This document shows positions 63,348-64,000 of a DNA stretch of 64,000 bases, piece by piece. This stretch comes from Candidatus Borrarchaeum weybense (lineage in GTDB: Archaea; Asgardarchaeota; Sifarchaeia; Borrarchaeales; Borrarchaeaceae): assembly GCA_019057385.1 (NCBI GenBank), contig JAHQJS010000004.1, forward strand, positions 578,118 to 642,117, in the 5' to 3' direction. Within the stretch, counting starts at the first letter, position 1, and each line of letters opens with the position of its first letter. The position numbers and the translations under genes are program-made. The notes beneath the pieces were generated by a model. The model was not told where the DNA came from and did no database searches. It was given only the letters and a program-made list of their open reading frames with translations.

Positions 63348-64000
63348 ATGGCAAACGAGCGAATGATTGAGTATTTACAATCTCGTATTGAAGGAATAGG
63401 TTTTAGAGACTTACAGGGCTTTGTTGTCGATAAAGACGTCTGTTGCTTCTGCGGAACCTGTGCATCACTTTGCCCCAGGATTGGTTTGGAAGAAAAAAAG
63501 CCAAAGCTTCAGGAATACGACCCTACCTGTTCTATGTGTTTCAGATATTGTGCAAGAACTTATTTTCCAGAAGATGAAGTTGAAAAGGAATTTCTTGGTG
63601 GTCAACGTCAGAACTTTCTTTTAGGCTATTATCAGAAAGCAACCGCTGCGAAAAGTACCGATAATGCAGTAGTAAAGGTAGCTCAAAATGGAGGAGTAGT
63701 TTCCACACTATTGATTCGTGCTTTAGAGACAGGTTTAATTGATGGAGCACTTGTTACAGGGAAAGCTGGCAATTGGGTGCCGAACCCCTACGTAGCGAGA
63801 ACTCCAGAAGAGATATTAGCCGCTGCTGGTTCTAGATATACGATGGCGCCAAGTATGCTTCCATATTCTGAGGCAATATATGAATATGAACTTGAAAAAC
63901 TTGCTTTTGTTGGTATGCCGTGTCAAATCCAAGCAGCAAGAAAACTTCAACTATGGCCACCCCTTTCTGATGCACTTGGAAAAATCACATTGATTATTGG
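63348..64000 (+). CDS. FrhB-like F420 hydrogenase/dehydrogenase beta subunit, right end missing
   Basis: GAGGT lies before the ATG at 63348. The frame is open to the edge of the window (217 codons). It carries the ferredoxin motif 'CCFCGTCASLCPRIG', a second reduced set 'CSMCFRYCA', and FrhB blocks 'QNGGVVSTLLIRALETGLIDGALVTG' and 'LAFVGMPCQIQAARK'. It is a shorter relative of the gene at 58.9 kb, without the helix-turn-helix part. It is divergent from the hdrA(Sec) gene and may belong to the same F420 or ferredoxin system. Confidence 0.88.
   Translation, partial: MANERMIEYLQSRIEGIGFRDLQGFVVDKDVCCFCGTCASLCPRIGLEEKKPKLQEYDPTCSMCFRYCARTYFPEDEVEKEFLGGQRQNFLLGYYQKATAAKSTDNAVVKVAQNGGVVSTLLIRALETGLIDGALVTGKAGNWVPNPYVARTPEEILAAAGSRYTMAPSMLPYSEAIYEYELEKLAFVGMPCQIQAARKLQLWPPLSDALGKITLII

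Noticed and set aside
1..64000. tRNA, rRNA or CRISPR array
   Set aside because: I looked for GTTCGAATC-like T loops with acceptor stems, for rRNA-like G+C-rich blocks and for regularly spaced repeats and found none. The A+T-rich gaps hold only single motifs.

Overview
The window looks like a piece of an Asgard archaeal chromosome, most likely Lokiarchaeia-like. Seen directly: two Ras/Rab-type small GTPases, a roadblock protein, two longin-like proteins, an E2 ubiquitin-conjugating enzyme and a leucine-rich-repeat protein, together with archaeal traits (F420-type enzymes, HdrABC, TATA-like promoters, an A+T-rich genome). Many starts follow an unusually regular GGTGA-N5-start pattern, often with TTG or GTG. 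The strongest taxonomic clue is selenocysteine: four in-frame UGA codons lie at conserved redox-active Cys positions in three genes (a peroxiredoxin, VhuD/MvhD and HdrA). At least two of these genes are followed by a 3' hairpin of AUGA-stem-loop-stem-GA form, which resembles the eukaryotic SECIS core reported for Lokiarchaeota.

Layout. 1-5.2 kb: a truncated exported protein, an unknown membrane protein, an LLM-type (F420-like) oxidoreductase, a tiny EF-Tu domain 2-like protein and a DUF35/3-hydroxyacyl-CoA dehydrogenase fusion. 5.4-7.0 kb: a Sec-peroxiredoxin with its SECIS, a Fur-box-like operator and a divergent Fur/PerR regulator. 7.1-11.4 kb: thiolase, enoyl-CoA hydratase, a small membrane protein and 4-hydroxybutyryl-CoA dehydratase. 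With the fused dehydrogenase these cover the steps from 4-hydroxybutyryl-CoA to acetyl-CoA. 11.6-21.5 kb: tandem SDR reductases, a Cys-peroxiredoxin, a D-2-hydroxyacid dehydrogenase, a porDABC-type 2-oxoacid:ferredoxin oxidoreductase, tandem ATC-hydrolase-like proteins, a rhomboid, an E2 enzyme and a GATase-like protein.

22-33.4 kb is a phosphorelay island: three soluble multi-PAS histidine kinases with nearly the same catalytic core, four stand-alone or fused receivers, a REC-PAS-kinase hybrid and a REC fused to an apparently inactive RecA-like domain. 33.4-38.4 kb holds a transposon scar and then a compact KaiC-like ATPase / Ras-like GTPase / longin-like / KaiC-like ATPase cassette. 38.4-47.8 kb has three large membrane glycosyltransferase-like proteins around a creatininase-family enzyme, a membrane protein with a structured leader, a longin plus winged-helix protein, a Rab-like GTPase and a roadblock protein. 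47.9-49.3 kb is an IS605-type TnpB element, followed by a triplicated LRR protein.

51.4-64 kb is dominated by a leftward redox operon: hdrA(Sec2)-vhuD(Sec)-frhB-like-hdrD-like-hdrC-hdrB-hdrA/hdrA fusion. A Cys mvhD plus a TPR gene lie beyond it, and a second, divergent frhB-like gene runs off the right edge. By homology this is a soluble heterodisulfide-reductase-type, possibly flavin-bifurcating complex wired to F420 or ferredoxin. Sec and Cys versions of HdrA and MvhD sit side by side. No rRNA, tRNA or CRISPR was seen.
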